A stretch of DNA of 64,000 nucleotides from Pantoea coffeiphila (lineage in GTDB: Bacteria > Pseudomonadota > Gammaproteobacteria > Enterobacterales > Enterobacteriaceae), in the NCBI RefSeq assembly GCF_016909495.1, contig NZ_JAFBFW010000010.1:1-64000 (forward strand), written 5' to 3'. Made by a program: the position numbers and the translations under genes. Positions 9,369-20,951 of the stretch are shown in pieces. The notes beneath the pieces are model-generated. The model was not told the origin of the DNA, did not search any database, and saw nothing but the letters and a program-made list of their open reading frames with translations. Each line of letters begins with the position of its first letter. Position 1 is the stretch's first letter.

Positions 9369-10742
9369 TTAAATGAGACGCTGTTTCGCTTCGGTAATCG
9401 CCAGCGAAACCTGATGCGGAGACACACCGCCTTTCGCATTACGCTTATCCAGACAGGATTGCAGCGACAGCACAGGATAGACATCTTCGCCAATCACGCT
9501 GCTGAACTTCTGCAGGTCAGCCAGTGCCAAAGCTTCCAGCGCCACGCCCTGATTGATCGCTTCCACTACCGCTTCACCGACGATATGGTGCGCTTCGCGG
9601 AACGGTACGCCTTTCGCAACCAGATAATCCGCCAGCTCGGTAGAGTTCGCATAGCCCTGCTCTGCCGCTTCCTGGCAGCGCGGACGTTTTACCTGAATGC
9701 CGTCCAGCACCAGCGTGGCCATATGCAGACAGTCGTACCAGGTATCCAGCGCATCAAACAGGCCTTCTTTATCTTCCTGCATGTCTTTGTTATACGCCAG
9801 CGGCAGGCCTTTCAGCGTCATGCTCATGGCGGTCAGTGCGCCCTGTACGCGGCCTACTTTGCCGCGGATCAGCTCCAGTGCATCCGGGTTTTTCTTCTGC
9901 GGCATCAGCGAAGAGCCGGAGGTCACACGGTCGGACAACTCTACGAAGCCCGCTTCGCCGGTATTGAAGAAGATCAGATCTTCAGCAAAGCGCGACAGGT
10001 GGATCATACCGATCGAGGCATCGGACATCAGTTCCAGCACGTGGTCGCGATCGGAAACGGTGTCCAGGCTGTTACGGGTCGCGGAGGCAAAGCCTAACCA
10101 GCCCGCCAGCTGCTCGCGGTCGATCTCATAGGCGGTACCCGCCAGCGCACCGCAGCCCAGCGGGCTGACGTCCAGGCGCTTCAGCGTATCCTGCAGACGG
10201 CTTTCGTCGCGGGCCAGCATTTCAACATACGCCAGGCACCAGTGCGCAAACGTCACCGGCTGCGCACGCTGCAGGTGAGTATAACCCGGCATCACCGCAT
10301 CCTGATTTGCTTCAGCGGTGGCCACCAGCGCCTGCTGGAACTGGCGAGTTGCGGCCAGCAGTTCACTGACCTGCAGTTTGCACCACAGTTTCAGGTCGGT
10401 TGCGACCTGATCGTTACGGCTACGGCCGGTGTGGAGTTTTTTACCCAGCGCGCCGACCTTATCGATCAGTTTGCCTTCCACCCAGCTGTGAATATCTTCG
10501 GCGTCGCTTTCCACAATCTGCTGCGGATTCGCGCGCACTTCTTCCAGCAGGACATTCAGCGCGCTTTCCAGCTGCTGCTGCTCTTCTGCGGTTAATACAT
10601 TGACCGTCACCAGCGCTTTGGACCAGGCAACGGAACCGGTAATGTCCTGCTCTGCCAGACGATAGTCGAAGCGCAGTGAATCATTAAACAGTTTGAAACG
10701 TTGATCTGCTGCCTGCGTAAACCGTCCACCCCAAAGTGCCAT
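9369..10742 (-). CDS. argH: argininosuccinate lyase
   Basis: Last step of arginine synthesis, splitting argininosuccinate into arginine and fumarate. The protein is 457 aa, as in E. coli, with the superfamily signature [12 protein letters not shown] around residue 280, and [13 protein letters not shown] and [15 protein letters not shown] active-site segments. GGAG precedes the ATG by eight bases. It follows argG on the same strand with a 97-bp interval containing palindromes. Confidence 0.99.
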   Translation of the reverse strand: MALWGGRFTQAADQRFKLFNDSLRFDYRLAEQDITGSVAWSKALVTVNVLTAEEQQQLESALNVLLEEVRANPQQIVESDAEDIHSWVEGKLIDKVGALGKKLHTGRSRNDQVATDLKLWCKLQVSELLAATRQFQQALVATAEANQDAVMPGYTHLQRAQPVTFAHWCLAYVEMLARDESRLQDTLKRLDVSPLGCGALAGTAYEIDREQLAGWLGFASATRNSLDTVSDRDHVLELMSDASIGMIHLSRFAEDLIFFNTGEAGFVELSDRVTSGSSLMPQKKNPDALELIRGKVGRVQGALTAMSMTLKGLPLAYNKDMQEDKEGLFDALDTWYDCLHMATLVLDGIQVKRPRCQEAAEQGYANSTELADYLVAKGVPFREAHHIVGEAVVEAINQGVALEALALADLQKFSSVIGEDVYPVLSLQSCLDKRNAKGGVSPHQVSLAITEAKQRLI

Positions 10743-10774
10743 GCTCAGTACTCCATTCAGAATTTATGCAAGAG

Positions 10775-10828
10775 GCGGCACGGATGCCGCACTCTGGAAA
10801 TCATGCAGGGGCGAGGCACGCCTCACCC
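10775..10828. repeat. two short palindromes between argG and argH (REP-like)
   Basis: GCGGCA/TGCCGC with loop CGGA (10775-10790), followed by GGGCGAGGC/GCCTCACCC around a 2-base centre (10809-10828, one mismatch). The arrangement resembles intercistronic REP elements that modulate operon mRNA, but I cannot test whether it is repeated elsewhere. Confidence 0.4.
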
Positions 10829-10839
10829 ACCGCAACAGA

Positions 10840-12054
10840 TTACTTTTTCTCGTTCAGCGCGCGGATGCGTGAAGAGAGGGAGAACAGACGGATAAAGCCG
10901 CCCGCGTGACGGTGATCGTACACTTCGTCTTCGCCGAAGGTGGCGAACTCTTCAGAGTACAGGCTGTTAGCGGATTTCTTCTGAATCGCGGTAACCTGGC
11001 CTTTGTACAGCTGCAGTACCACTTCGCCGTTCACTTCTTCAGCCAGCGCTTCTGCTGAAGCCTGCAGAGATTTACGCAGCGGTGCGAACCAGCGGCCATC
11101 GTAAACAACGTAGGACATTTCCAGGCCCAGCTGCTCACGCCATTTGAAGCTGTCGCGGTCCAGAACCAGCTGCTCAACGGCACGCAGCGCGTTAACCATG
11201 ATGGTGCCGCCAGGGGTTTCGTAGCAGCCGCGAGACTTAATGCCCACCAGACGGTTTTCTACGATATCGATACGACCCACGCCGTGACGTGCACCGATCG
11301 CATTCAGTTTGTCCAGGCAGCCGAACGGCGTTAACGCTTCACCGTTAACCGCAACTACGCGACCTTTTTCAACGACAATCGTTACCTGCTCAGGCTGATC
11401 CGGCGCTTCCAGCGGATCGACGGTCCACACCCAGCAATCTTTGTTCGGTGCGTTCCAGGGGCTTTCCAGCACGCCGCCCTCGGTAGAGATGTGCCATGCG
11501 TTTTCATCACGGCTGTAGATTTTTTCCAGCGACGCGGTGGTCGGGATGTTGCGCTCTTTCAGATAGTCCAGCAGCGCTTCACGGGAACGCAGGTTCCACT
11601 CACGCCATGGTGCAACCACTTTCAGCTGTGGAGCCAGCGCGGTGTAGGTGGTTTCGAAACGAACCTGGTCGTTACCTTTACCGGTCGCGCCGTGGCACAG
11701 CGCGTCTGCGCCCACTTTCAGCGCCAGCTCAACCTGGGCTTTGGCGATGATTGGACGCGCCATAGAGGTACCCAGCAGGTAGGTGCCTTCATACAGAGCA
11801 CCGGTTTGCAGCACCGGGTAAACGTATTCGCTGATGAACTCTTCACGCAGGTCAACCACATGGCACTCGGACGCACCGGACTGCAGCGCTTTCTGCTCAA
11901 CGCCTTCCAGATCGCCACGCTCCTGGCCGATATCGGCGACGAAAGCCACCACTTCACAGCCGCCGTAGTTCTCTTTCAGCCATGGAATAATCGCCGAAGT
12001 ATCGAGGCCGCCGGAGTAAGCCAGTACGATTTTTTTGATGCTTTTGTCTTGCAT
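10840..12054 (-). CDS. argG: argininosuccinate synthase (short type)
   Basis: ATP-dependent condensation of citrulline and aspartate. The protein is 404 aa, the widespread short form, rather than the 447-aa E. coli form. The ATP-binding P-loop-like motif [10 protein letters not shown] is near the N-terminus, and [13 protein letters not shown] is near residue 120. AAGGA lies six bases before the ATG. It sits 25 bp downstream of argB and upstream of argH, whereas in E. coli argG is elsewhere on the chromosome. Confidence 0.98.
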   Translation of the reverse strand: MQDKSIKKIVLAYSGGLDTSAIIPWLKENYGGCEVVAFVADIGQERGDLEGVEQKALQSGASECHVVDLREEFISEYVYPVLQTGALYEGTYLLGTSMARPIIAKAQVELALKVGADALCHGATGKGNDQVRFETTYTALAPQLKVVAPWREWNLRSREALLDYLKERNIPTTASLEKIYSRDENAWHISTEGGVLESPWNAPNKDCWVWTVDPLEAPDQPEQVTIVVEKGRVVAVNGEALTPFGCLDKLNAIGARHGVGRIDIVENRLVGIKSRGCYETPGGTIMVNALRAVEQLVLDRDSFKWREQLGLEMSYVVYDGRWFAPLRKSLQASAEALAEEVNGEVVLQLYKGQVTAIQKKSANSLYSEEFATFGEDEVYDHRHAGGFIRLFSLSSRIRALNEKK

Positions 12055-12079
12055 GATGATTCCTTGAAAACGTTTCTAA

Positions 12080-12856
12080 TTAAGCGAGGATACGGGTGCC
12101 AATGGACACGCCGTTAAATAAGGTTGGCAGCTGCTCAGCATGCCGCCAGCTGGCGATGTCCACCGGGCGGCCCAGGGTACGGGCGGCATCCAGCGCGGCA
12201 TTCACCTTGACGATCATTCCATCGGTAATCACACCGTCGGCGATCAGCTGCTCGGCTTTTTCAGCCGTCATCTCTTCAATTCGCTGCTTGTTGGCATCGA
12301 GGATACCGCTCACGTCGGAGAGCAGAATCAGATCGGCACCCAGCGTCGCGGCCAGCGCCGTCGCAGCCTGATCGGCATTGACGTTCATCAGCAGGCCATC
12401 CTGGGTGATGCCGATTGAGCTGACAACCGGCAGGAAACCTGCGCCCAGCAGCGTATTAATCAGCACCGGTGAACCCGGAGTAGCCTGTCCCACATGGCCA
12501 AGTTCTTCATCAAACTGAGCAACATTAACACTTCCGCCGTCGCCCAGACACAGGCCAACGGCATCAATACCGTGTTTTTTCGACCAGGCTAGCAAAGTTT
12601 TGTTAGCAGTACCGGCCAGCGCACCGGTGATGATATCGATCTGGTCGGCAGGCGTTACGCGCAGGCCGTTTTTCTTTTTCACCGGCAGGGACAGCTTGCT
12701 CATCAATTCATCCACCAGACAGCCGCCGCCGTGCACAATCAGCAGCTGACGCGAATGGGCAGCACGATAGCTCACCAGCGCATCGAACAGACGCTCCAGC
12801 GCCTCTTCACTATCCAGCAGCACACCACCCAGTTTGATAATTAACGGATTGGTCAT
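12080..12856 (-). CDS. argB: acetylglutamate kinase
   Basis: Second step of arginine synthesis: phosphorylates N-acetylglutamate. The protein is 258 aa, as in E. coli, starting [20 protein letters not shown] and HGGG nucleotide-binding motifs are present. The frame stays open upstream to a GTG at 12985 inside an ARG box, but that extension is not conserved. The ATG has no clear ribosome site, consistent with a gene normally translated after argC. Here argB is the first gene after the ARG boxes because argC is absent. Confidence 0.97.
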   Translation of the reverse strand: MTNPLIIKLGGVLLDSEEALERLFDALVSYRAAHSRQLLIVHGGGCLVDELMSKLSLPVKKKNGLRVTPADQIDIITGALAGTANKTLLAWSKKHGIDAVGLCLGDGGSVNVAQFDEELGHVGQATPGSPVLINTLLGAGFLPVVSSIGITQDGLLMNVNADQAATALAATLGADLILLSDVSGILDANKQRIEEMTAEKAEQLIADGVITDGMIVKVNAALDAARTLGRPVDIASWRHAEQLPTLFNGVSIGTRILA

Positions 12857-12968
12857 CAGAGAGTAACTCGCTTTAAAAATGTGACTACGTTGCAGAATGC
12901 GGTTATGTTCACTTTGGCTGTCCAAGCCAAATGGTGGAAAAATTATCGGTTTCCATCCGCACGTCGAT

Positions 12969-13007
12969 AATGTATTTTTATTCACTATTACTGCATGAAT
13001 ATTGATA
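12969..13007. promoter_or_regulatory. pair of ARG boxes (ArgR operator) between argB and argE
   Basis: Two 18-bp imperfect palindromes, 12969-12986 and 12990-13007, separated by 3 bp. They match the ArgR consensus (TGAAT, four A/T, ATTCA); the first, read on the minus strand, contains TGAATAAAAATACA. This is the standard tandem architecture and should repress argE and argBGH together when arginine is abundant. Confidence 0.85.
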
Positions 13008-13033
13008 CTATCCTAACTCAAGGACTGTCAACA

Positions 13034-14185
13034 GTGAAGACAAAATTACCACCTTTTATTGAGATATACCGCCAGCTGATTGCTACGCCATCAATCAGCG
13101 CCACCGACAGCGCGCTCGATCAGAGTAATGAAACTTTAATCAATTTGCTTGCGGGCTGGTTCCGCGATATTGGCTTCACTGTTGAAGTTCAGCCGGTTCC
13201 CGGCACGCGTAATAAATTCAATATGTTAGCTAAAAGTGGCCTCGGTGCAGGCGGACTGCTGCTGGCCGGTCATACGGACACCGTGCCGTTCGACGACGGC
13301 CGCTGGACGCGCGACCCGTTTACCCTGACCGAGCACGACAACAAACTGTACGGGTTGGGCACCGCCGACATGAAAGGCTTCTTTGCCTTCATCTTAGATA
13401 CGCTGCGTGAAGTTGATGTGTCTGCGCTGAAAAAACCGCTGTATATCCTGGCAACGGCGGATGAAGAAACCACCATGGCCGGAGCCAAGTTCTTCTCAGA
13501 AACCACCAGCCTGCGCCCTGACTGCGCCATCATCGGCGAGCCAACCTCGCTGAAGCCGGTCCGCGCTCATAAAGGCCACATTTCCAACGTGATCCGCATC
13601 CAGGGCCAGTCCGGCCACTCCAGCGATCCGGCTCGCGGCGTGAACGCCATTGAGCTGATGCACGAATCCATCACCCAGCTGATGGAGCTGCGTAACACGC
13701 TGAAAACGCGCTATAACCACAGCGGCTTCGCCATTCCATACCCAACGATGAACTTCGGCCATATCAACGGCGGCGACGCAGCAAACCGCATCTGCGCCTG
13801 CTGTGAACTGCATATGGATATCCGCCCGCTGCCGGGGCTGACGCTGAGCGATCTCGACGGACTGCTGAATGAAGCGCTGGCGCCGGTTAGCGCGCGCTGG
13901 CCGGGCCGCCTGACCGTGGGTGAACTGCATCCGCCGATCCCAGGCTATGAGTGCCCGCGTGAACATCAGCTGGTGCAGGTGGTGGAAAAACTGCTCGGCA
14001 CCGAAACCGAGGTGGTGAACTACTGTACCGAAGCGCCATTTATTCAGGAAATCTGCCCGACGCTGGTGTTAGGACCGGGTTCGATTAACCAGGCACATCA
14101 GCCGGATGAATTTATCGATACGGCATTTATCAAACCGACCCGCGAATTGATCGCCCAGGTCGTGCATCATTTTTGCTATCACTAA
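13034..14185 (+). CDS. argE: acetylornithine deacetylase
   Basis: Removes the acetyl group from N-acetylornithine. The protein is 383 aa, as in E. coli, an M20 family metallohydrolase with [16 protein letters not shown] and the catalytic DEETTMAG motif. The start is the GTG at 13034 (giving [12 protein letters not shown]), with AAGGA about ten bases before it. E. coli argE also starts with GTG at this residue. The ATG at 12995 lies within the second ARG box and is unlikely. Divergent from argB. Confidence 0.98.
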   Translation: MKTKLPPFIEIYRQLIATPSISATDSALDQSNETLINLLAGWFRDIGFTVEVQPVPGTRNKFNMLAKSGLGAGGLLLAGHTDTVPFDDGRWTRDPFTLTEHDNKLYGLGTADMKGFFAFILDTLREVDVSALKKPLYILATADEETTMAGAKFFSETTSLRPDCAIIGEPTSLKPVRAHKGHISNVIRIQGQSGHSSDPARGVNAIELMHESITQLMELRNTLKTRYNHSGFAIPYPTMNFGHINGGDAANRICACCELHMDIRPLPGLTLSDLDGLLNEALAPVSARWPGRLTVGELHPPIPGYECPREHQLVQVVEKLLGTETEVVNYCTEAPFIQEICPTLVLGPGSINQAHQPDEFIDTAFIKPTRELIAQVVHHFCYH

Positions 14186-14434
14186 GGTGAGAAATGGGGC
14201 AATCAACTGCAAAAACAGCTGTTTGCCTCTGATTTCGATTATTCGGGACGATAAGAATAACTTATCTCGCTCCGGTGTAATTAAATTTCATAAATTCTCG
14301 TTATTTAGCGGCACGATACGGCAAATTTAAGTCAATTGACGAATGGTTATTAACGTGGCTAGATAAAAGGCTGCGTTATACCCACAAGGGTGAAATAAAG
14401 TTACAAGTACAAGAAAGAGGGTGTCAGGGGTCAT

Positions 14435-17086
14435 ATGAACGAACAATATTCCGCAATGCGAAGTAATGTCAGTATGCTCGGCAAGCTGCTCGGGGATACC
14501 ATCAAGGATGCACTGGGAGAGAACATTCTCGATCGGGTGGAAACTATCCGTAAGCTCTCTAAGTCATCACGTGCGGGAAATGATGCCCACCGTCAGGAGC
14601 TGTTATCAACGCTGCAAAATCTGTCCAACGATGAGCTGCTGCCGGTTGCGCGCGCGTTCAGTCAGTTCCTGAATCTGACCAACGTTGCCGAGCAGTACCA
14701 CACCATTTCGCCAAAGGGCGAAGGGGCAAATCATCCGGAAATGCTGGCGAAAACCTTTGAACGCCTGAAGCAGCAGCCGGACCTGACCGAAGCTAACATT
14801 CGCGAGGCGATTGAATCCCTGTCGCTGGAATTAGTTCTGACCGCTCACCCAACGGAAATCACCCGTCGTACGCTGATCCACAAACTGGTTGAGGTGAACA
14901 ACTGCCTTAAGCAGCTGGATCACAACGATCTTTCTGACTATGACCGCTCGAAAATCATGCGCCGTCTGCGCCAGCTGGTTGCCCAGGCCTGGCATACCGA
15001 TGAAATCCGTAAATATCGTCCGTCACCGATCGATGAAGCCAAATGGGGCTTTGCGGTGGTTGAAAACAGCCTGTGGGAAGGTGTGCCACACTTCCTGCGT
15101 GAGCTAAACGAACAGGTTGAAGAGTCCTTCGGCTACACGCTGCCGGTTGATTTCGTGCCGGTGCAGTTCACCTCCTGGATGGGCGGTGACCGCGACGGTA
15201 ACCCGAATGTGACCGCCGATATTACTCGCCACGTGCTGCAGCTGAGCCGCTGGAAAGCCGCGGATCTGTTCCTGCGCGATATCGCCGTGCTGATCTCCGA
15301 GCTGTCGATGTCCGAATGTACGCCGGAAGTGCGCGAGCTGTGCGGCAATCCGGAAGCGCTGGAGCCGTACCGCGAGATTATGAAAAATCTTCGCAGACAG
15401 CTGACCAGCACCCAGTCCTACCTGGCGCGCCGCCTGAAAGGCGAGCGTTTACCGCGTCCGGCAGACCTGTTGATCTCCAACGATCAGCTGTGGGAACCGC
15501 TGCACACCTGCTACCAGTCACTACAGGCCTGCGGCATGGGCATTATTGCCAACGGTCAGCTGCTGGACACCATGCGCCGCGTGAAATGCTTCGGCGTTCC
15601 GCTGGTGCGCATCGACCTGCGTCAGGAAAGCACCCGTCATACCGAAGCCATCGCTGAAATCACCCGCTACCTGGGCCTTGGCGACTACGAAAGCTGGTCA
15701 GAATCCGACAAGCAGGCCTTCCTGATCCGCGAACTGAATTCCAAACGTCCGCTGCTACCGCGTAACTGGGAGCCAAGCGCCGACACCAAAGAAGTGCTGG
15801 ATACCTGCCGCGTGGCTGCCGATGTACCGAAAGGCTCGATCGCCGCTTACGTTATTTCGATGGCGAAAACGCCGTCCGACGTGCTGGCCGTCCACCTGCT
15901 GCTGAAAGAAGCCGGAATTACTTACACCCTGCCGGTAGCCCCGCTGTTTGAGACCCTGGACGACCTGAATAACGCCAATGATGTGATGAGCCAGCTGCTG
16001 AATATCGACTGGTATCGCGGCATCATTCAGGGCAAGCAGATGGTGATGATTGGCTATTCAGATTCTGCGAAAGATGCGGGTGTGATGGCAGCAAGCTGGG
16101 CACAGTACCAGGCCCAGGACGCACTGATCAAAACCTGTGAGAAAGCCGGAATTACCCTGACGCTGTTCCACGGGCGCGGCGGCAGCATCGGCCGTGGCGG
16201 TGCCCCTGCGCACGCTGCCCTGCTATCTCAGCCTCCGGGCAGCCTGAAAGGCGGCCTGCGCGTCACCGAACAGGGCGAGATGATCCGCTTTAAGTTTGGC
16301 CTGCCGGAAGTCACCATTAGCAGCCTGTCGCTGTACACCGGTGCGATTCTGGAAGCCAACCTGCAGCCACCGCCGGAGCCAAAAGCCGAATGGCGCAGCA
16401 TCATGGACCAGCTGTCTGATGTGTCCTGTAAAATGTACCGCGGCTACGTGCGCGAGCACGCTGACTTCGTGCCTTACTTCCGCTCGGCGACGCCGGAGCT
16501 GGAGCTGGGTAAACTGCCGCTGGGTTCCCGCCCGGCGAAGCGTCGCCCGACCGGTGGCGTAGAGTCGCTGCGCGCTATTCCGTGGATCTTTGCCTGGACG
16601 CAGAACCGTCTGATGCTGCCAGCCTGGCTGGGTGCCGGTGCCGGTCTGCAAAAGGCAATGGAAGAAGGTCATCAGGAACAGCTGGAAACCATGTGCCGCG
16701 ACTGGCCGTTCTTCTCAACCCGCCTGGGCATGCTGGAGATGGTGTTCTCCAAAGCGGACCTGTGGCTGGCGGAATACTACGATCAGCGTCTGGTGGATGA
16801 GTCTCTGTGGCCGTTGGGCAAACAGCTGCGTGACCAGCTGGATTCCGATATCAAAGCGGTACTGACCATCGCCAACGACTCGCATCTGATGGCCGACCAG
16901 CCGTGGATTGCCGAATCCATCGCGCTGCGTAACGTCTATACCGACCCGCTGAACGTGCTGCAGGCAGAACTACTGCATCGCTCGCGCCAGCAGGAAGCCA
17001 ACGGCGGCGAAGTGGATGCGCACGTTGAGCAGGCGCTGATGGTGACTATCGCCGGCGTGGCGGCAGGTATGCGTAACACCGGCTAG
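14435..17086 (+). CDS. ppc: phosphoenolpyruvate carboxylase
   Basis: Anaplerotic enzyme making oxaloacetate from PEP and bicarbonate. The protein is 883 aa, identical in length to E. coli. The catalytic His lies in [14 protein letters not shown] (near residue 138), Lys in [10 protein letters not shown] (near 546) and Arg in [12 protein letters not shown] (near 587). It follows argE on the same strand after 249 bp that contain no recognisable gene. AGGGG precedes the ATG. Confidence 0.99.
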   Translation: MNEQYSAMRSNVSMLGKLLGDTIKDALGENILDRVETIRKLSKSSRAGNDAHRQELLSTLQNLSNDELLPVARAFSQFLNLTNVAEQYHTISPKGEGANHPEMLAKTFERLKQQPDLTEANIREAIESLSLELVLTAHPTEITRRTLIHKLVEVNNCLKQLDHNDLSDYDRSKIMRRLRQLVAQAWHTDEIRKYRPSPIDEAKWGFAVVENSLWEGVPHFLRELNEQVEESFGYTLPVDFVPVQFTSWMGGDRDGNPNVTADITRHVLQLSRWKAADLFLRDIAVLISELSMSECTPEVRELCGNPEALEPYREIMKNLRRQLTSTQSYLARRLKGERLPRPADLLISNDQLWEPLHTCYQSLQACGMGIIANGQLLDTMRRVKCFGVPLVRIDLRQESTRHTEAIAEITRYLGLGDYESWSESDKQAFLIRELNSKRPLLPRNWEPSADTKEVLDTCRVAADVPKGSIAAYVISMAKTPSDVLAVHLLLKEAGITYTLPVAPLFETLDDLNNANDVMSQLLNIDWYRGIIQGKQMVMIGYSDSAKDAGVMAASWAQYQAQDALIKTCEKAGITLTLFHGRGGSIGRGGAPAHAALLSQPPGSLKGGLRVTEQGEMIRFKFGLPEVTISSLSLYTGAILEANLQPPPEPKAEWRSIMDQLSDVSCKMYRGYVREHADFVPYFRSATPELELGKLPLGSRPAKRRPTGGVESLRAIPWIFAWTQNRLMLPAWLGAGAGLQKAMEEGHQEQLETMCRDWPFFSTRLGMLEMVFSKADLWLAEYYDQRLVDESLWPLGKQLRDQLDSDIKAVLTIANDSHLMADQPWIAESIALRNVYTDPLNVLQAELLHRSRQQEANGGEVDAHVEQALMVTIAGVAAGMRNTG

Positions 17087-17135
17087 ATTGCAAGGGCGGA
17101 GACCCCGCCCGGTTTAACGCATCGCCGATGTAAAA

Positions 17136-17162
17136 ACAGGACGCTCAGCGTCCTGTTTTTTT
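17136..17162. terminator. intrinsic terminator between ppc and metF
   Basis: Stem ACAGGACGCT / AGCGTCCTGT flanked by A5 and T7, so it can act for ppc and, in reverse, for metF. Confidence 0.88.
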
Positions 17163-17188
17163 GCATGCTATACCCCGCTTACAGCATA

Positions 17189-18169
<981 letters not shown>

Positions 18170-18251
18170 AAAATGACGGAAATTGTACATTCAGTCAACA
18201 GTTAAATGATGACATGCCGTGACAAATCCTCAACGAAGATGAGGGAAATTC

Positions 18252-18380
18252 ATGATGCGAACGGAAGTGATATTTAGCGGCTCAGTTCGGCGGGATAACA
18301 GGGGATATCACCCTTTTGAGCGATACTGCTGGATGACGGGTGAAGAGTGGATGAATGGGATCTATGGATACATTGCCTGA
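18252..18380 (+). CDS. candidate small protein, 42 aa, unknown
   Basis: ATG...TGA frame beginning MMRTEVIFSGS and ending GIYGYIA, preceded by GAGGG at seven bases' distance, a good ribosome site. The product is rich in aromatic residues (Tyr, Trp, Phe) and charged residues, with one Cys and no membrane segment. The 18-bp palindrome GCAGGCAT-CC-ATGCCTGC followed by T-rich sequence lies 55 bases downstream and could end its transcript. I do not recognise it. It could be a chance frame, and no clear promoter is visible. Confidence 0.35.
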   Translation: MMRTEVIFSGSVRRDNRGYHPFERYCWMTGEEWMNGIYGYIA

Positions 18381-18434
18381 CGAACCCTGATGCATACGGC
18401 CGCCGAAGGCATACTTCCAATTTTACCCAGCTTT

Positions 18435-18452
18435 GCAGGCATCCATGCCTGC
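18435..18452. repeat. 18-bp palindrome GCAGGCAT-CC-ATGCCTGC
   Basis: Two perfect 8-bp arms around a 2-base centre. The tight centre suits a protein-binding site or REP-type element better than a classical terminator, though moderately T-rich DNA follows on the plus strand. Confidence 0.4.
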
Positions 18453-18513
18453 TTGAGTTCTTTCATTCAACAGAACGTTCTGATGACATTCAGCCATCAG
18501 CACGCTGTTAACA

Positions 18514-20949
18514 CTACAGCAGCTGCGCCAGCCGGTTCAGATCCGACTGAATCGCACCGGCGGTCACATCGCGACCGGCACCCGGACCGCGGATCACCAA
18601 CGGGTTGTCGCGATACCAGCGGCTTTCAATCGCAAAGACGTTATCGCACGGCAGCAGCGCGGCGAGCGGATGATCGGCGCGGACGGCCTCCACGCCAACG
18701 CGAGCCTTACCGTTGGCATCAAAGCGCGCCACGTAGCGCAGCACCAGTCCCATCTCCTGAGCCGCCTCATAACGCTGCAGCATCTGCTCATTAAGCGCGT
18801 CGCCGTTTTCGAAGAAATGATCCACCGAACCAGCCTGGCAGCCCGCCGGAACCAGCGACTCTACGCGAACCTGATCCGGTTCGATGTCGTAACCGGCTTC
18901 ACGCGCCAGGATCACCAGCTTACGCATCACATCCTGGCCGGACAGATCGACACGCGGATCTGGCTCGGTCAGCCCCTGCTGCCATGCCTGGTCCACCAGC
19001 TCGGTAAAGGGCACCGTGCCGTCAAACTGCAGGAACAGCCAGGAAAGCGTGCCGGAGAAGATCCCACTGATCGCCAGAATACTGTCACCGCTTTCACGCA
19101 GGTCACGCACCGTATGATTCACCGGCAGTCCGGCCCCCACGGTGGCGTTGTAAAGCCACTGACGGCCGGTTTTAGCAAAGGCATCGCGAATTTGACGATA
19201 CGCGTCGCTGCTGGATGCGCCTGCTACCTTGTTTGCACCAATCACATGGAAACCGTAGCTGGCGAAATCCAGATACTGAGCGGCCAGCGATTCACTGGCA
19301 GTGACGTCCAGCACCACCAGGTCATCAAACGGGTGAGCCCGCATCCACAGGAACAGCGATTCCTGATCCTGCTCCACCGCTTCCTCTTCAAAGAAAGCCA
19401 GTGCCCGACTGGCTTCCAGCCCGTCGTAGCTCAGCAGGCTGCGGCGGCTGTCCACCACGCCCGCTAAAATAAATTCAAAACCGGTACGCGCGGAAAGTGT
19501 TTCCTGCTCGCGAGCGAACAGTTCCAGCCAGCGCGAACCGATATTACCTTTACCAAACAGCACCAGCCCGATGCGCTTCTCCGCACGGAACAGGGTCTGA
19601 TGCAGGCCGCGAATCAAATGCTCGGTCGGACCAACGCGCAGCACCGCCACCAGGCTGATACCCTCTTCCGACTGCCAGATAAACTCGACCGGCTGATCTT
19701 TCATCTGCTGCCAGAAGCGGTGGCTGTGCAGCGGATTGCGGCACACGCCCGCCCCCACCATCGCCACCAGCGCCATCCCTTCCCGCAGCTGTAAGCGCCC
19801 GGGCAGAGCCGCATCTTCCAACAGCGTCAGTGCACTGTTGACGACTTCTGAGGTGTAGCACAGCTGAAGCAGATTGCGATCGGGGTGAGCTCCCGTCGCC
19901 AGCGGACGAACCTGGGCGCGTTTGAGCAGATGGTCGATTTCCTTATGTACCTTCGCAAAGTCATGATGCGCAGGAACATGGAACTCAATCAGACAAACAT
20001 CATCATGACTGGTCACAATTCGCGCCCCGGTCCCGGAGGCCAGAACGCGTTCAATACGGGTTGAGCCCTGTTCAGGCTGATAGCTACAGCGCAGTTGCAG
20101 ATCGATATCGCTATTGGATACCGGCTGCAGTGTACGCGTGTGCAACACCGGTGCGGCGAGACGTGCCAGTTCGCTGGCCTCGTCCAGACGCAGCAGCGGT
20201 AGCAGGCAGGCATCCTTCACTTTACGCGGGTCAGCACTGTACACACCGGCCACATCGCTCCAGATCGTTACGCGTGACACGCCGGCCAGTGAACCAATCT
20301 GGGTTGCAGAATAGTCACTGCCGTTGCGCCCCAGCAGCACCGTTTCACCGGCATCGTTGGCGCAGATAAAGCCCGTGACAACGAGACGCTGCGAGGGATG
20401 CTGAGCGATAAGCTGCTGAAGCAACAGCAATGATTTGCCTTCATCTACCTGCGGCTGTGCAGCGCGCTCGGCACGGAGAAAATCACGCGCATCCAGCCAG
20501 CTGGCATCAATATCGCGCTGCCTCAGCACGGCCGACATCAGCCGTGCTGACCAGATTTCACCGTGCCCGACCACCTCTGCATAAACGACATCATTGATGA
20601 CGCCGTCGAGCAGCGCGGCCAGTTTTTCAAGATCGTGAATAAATTCAGCAATGAGCGGGTCAGCGGTTTCCGGCGGTAACAGGCTGCTAATCAGCTCGCT
20701 CTGATAACGACGCAGAGCCTGCTGTACCTGATGCGCAGACAGCCGATCGCTCTGACTCAGTTTGAGCCAGCTGATCAACTGATTAGTGGTGCTTCCTGCC
20801 GCAGAAACGACCATCAGGTCGCCCGGCTGGCTATACTCCGCCATAATACCGGCAACGCGCTGATAGCATTTGGCATCCGCCAGGCTACTGCCACCAAATT
20901 TGTGCAACTGCCGTGAACTGCCCACCTCTGCCACTGCTGAATGACTCAT
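18514..20949 (-). CDS. metL: bifunctional aspartate kinase / homoserine dehydrogenase II
   Basis: Catalyses the first and third steps of the aspartate pathway toward methionine. The protein is 811 aa. The N-terminal aspartokinase domain (KFGGSSLAD at residues about 18-26) spans roughly 1-250, a linker/ACT-like region follows, then the homoserine dehydrogenase domain from about 455 (LFGKGNIGSRW nucleotide-binding motif). Its start codon lies only 2 bp after the metB stop, so translation is coupled, as in the E. coli metBL operon; the MetJ sites before metB should control it. Confidence 0.98.
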   Translation of the reverse strand: MSHSAVAEVGSSRQLHKFGGSSLADAKCYQRVAGIMAEYSQPGDLMVVSAAGSTTNQLISWLKLSQSDRLSAHQVQQALRRYQSELISSLLPPETADPLIAEFIHDLEKLAALLDGVINDVVYAEVVGHGEIWSARLMSAVLRQRDIDASWLDARDFLRAERAAQPQVDEGKSLLLLQQLIAQHPSQRLVVTGFICANDAGETVLLGRNGSDYSATQIGSLAGVSRVTIWSDVAGVYSADPRKVKDACLLPLLRLDEASELARLAAPVLHTRTLQPVSNSDIDLQLRCSYQPEQGSTRIERVLASGTGARIVTSHDDVCLIEFHVPAHHDFAKVHKEIDHLLKRAQVRPLATGAHPDRNLLQLCYTSEVVNSALTLLEDAALPGRLQLREGMALVAMVGAGVCRNPLHSHRFWQQMKDQPVEFIWQSEEGISLVAVLRVGPTEHLIRGLHQTLFRAEKRIGLVLFGKGNIGSRWLELFAREQETLSARTGFEFILAGVVDSRRSLLSYDGLEASRALAFFEEEAVEQDQESLFLWMRAHPFDDLVVLDVTASESLAAQYLDFASYGFHVIGANKVAGASSSDAYRQIRDAFAKTGRQWLYNATVGAGLPVNHTVRDLRESGDSILAISGIFSGTLSWLFLQFDGTVPFTELVDQAWQQGLTEPDPRVDLSGQDVMRKLVILAREAGYDIEPDQVRVESLVPAGCQAGSVDHFFENGDALNEQMLQRYEAAQEMGLVLRYVARFDANGKARVGVEAVRADHPLAALLPCDNVFAIESRWYRDNPLVIRGPGAGRDVTAGAIQSDLNRLAQLL

Positions 20950-20951
20950 GC

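Larger units (their letters stand above)
18171..18513. other. 343-bp intergenic region between metF promoter and metL
   Basis: Contains a candidate 42-codon gene on the plus strand (18252-18380) and an 18-bp palindrome GCAGGCATCCATGCCTGC (18435-18452). Nothing else recognised. Confidence 0.5.

Noticed and set aside
12857..12985. In-frame 43-codon N-terminal extension of argB from a GTG at 12985
   Set aside because: It begins inside the ARG box and does not resemble ArgB or ArgC apart from a trivial Asn-Thr-Leu match; the ATG at 12856 aligns with known ArgB starts.
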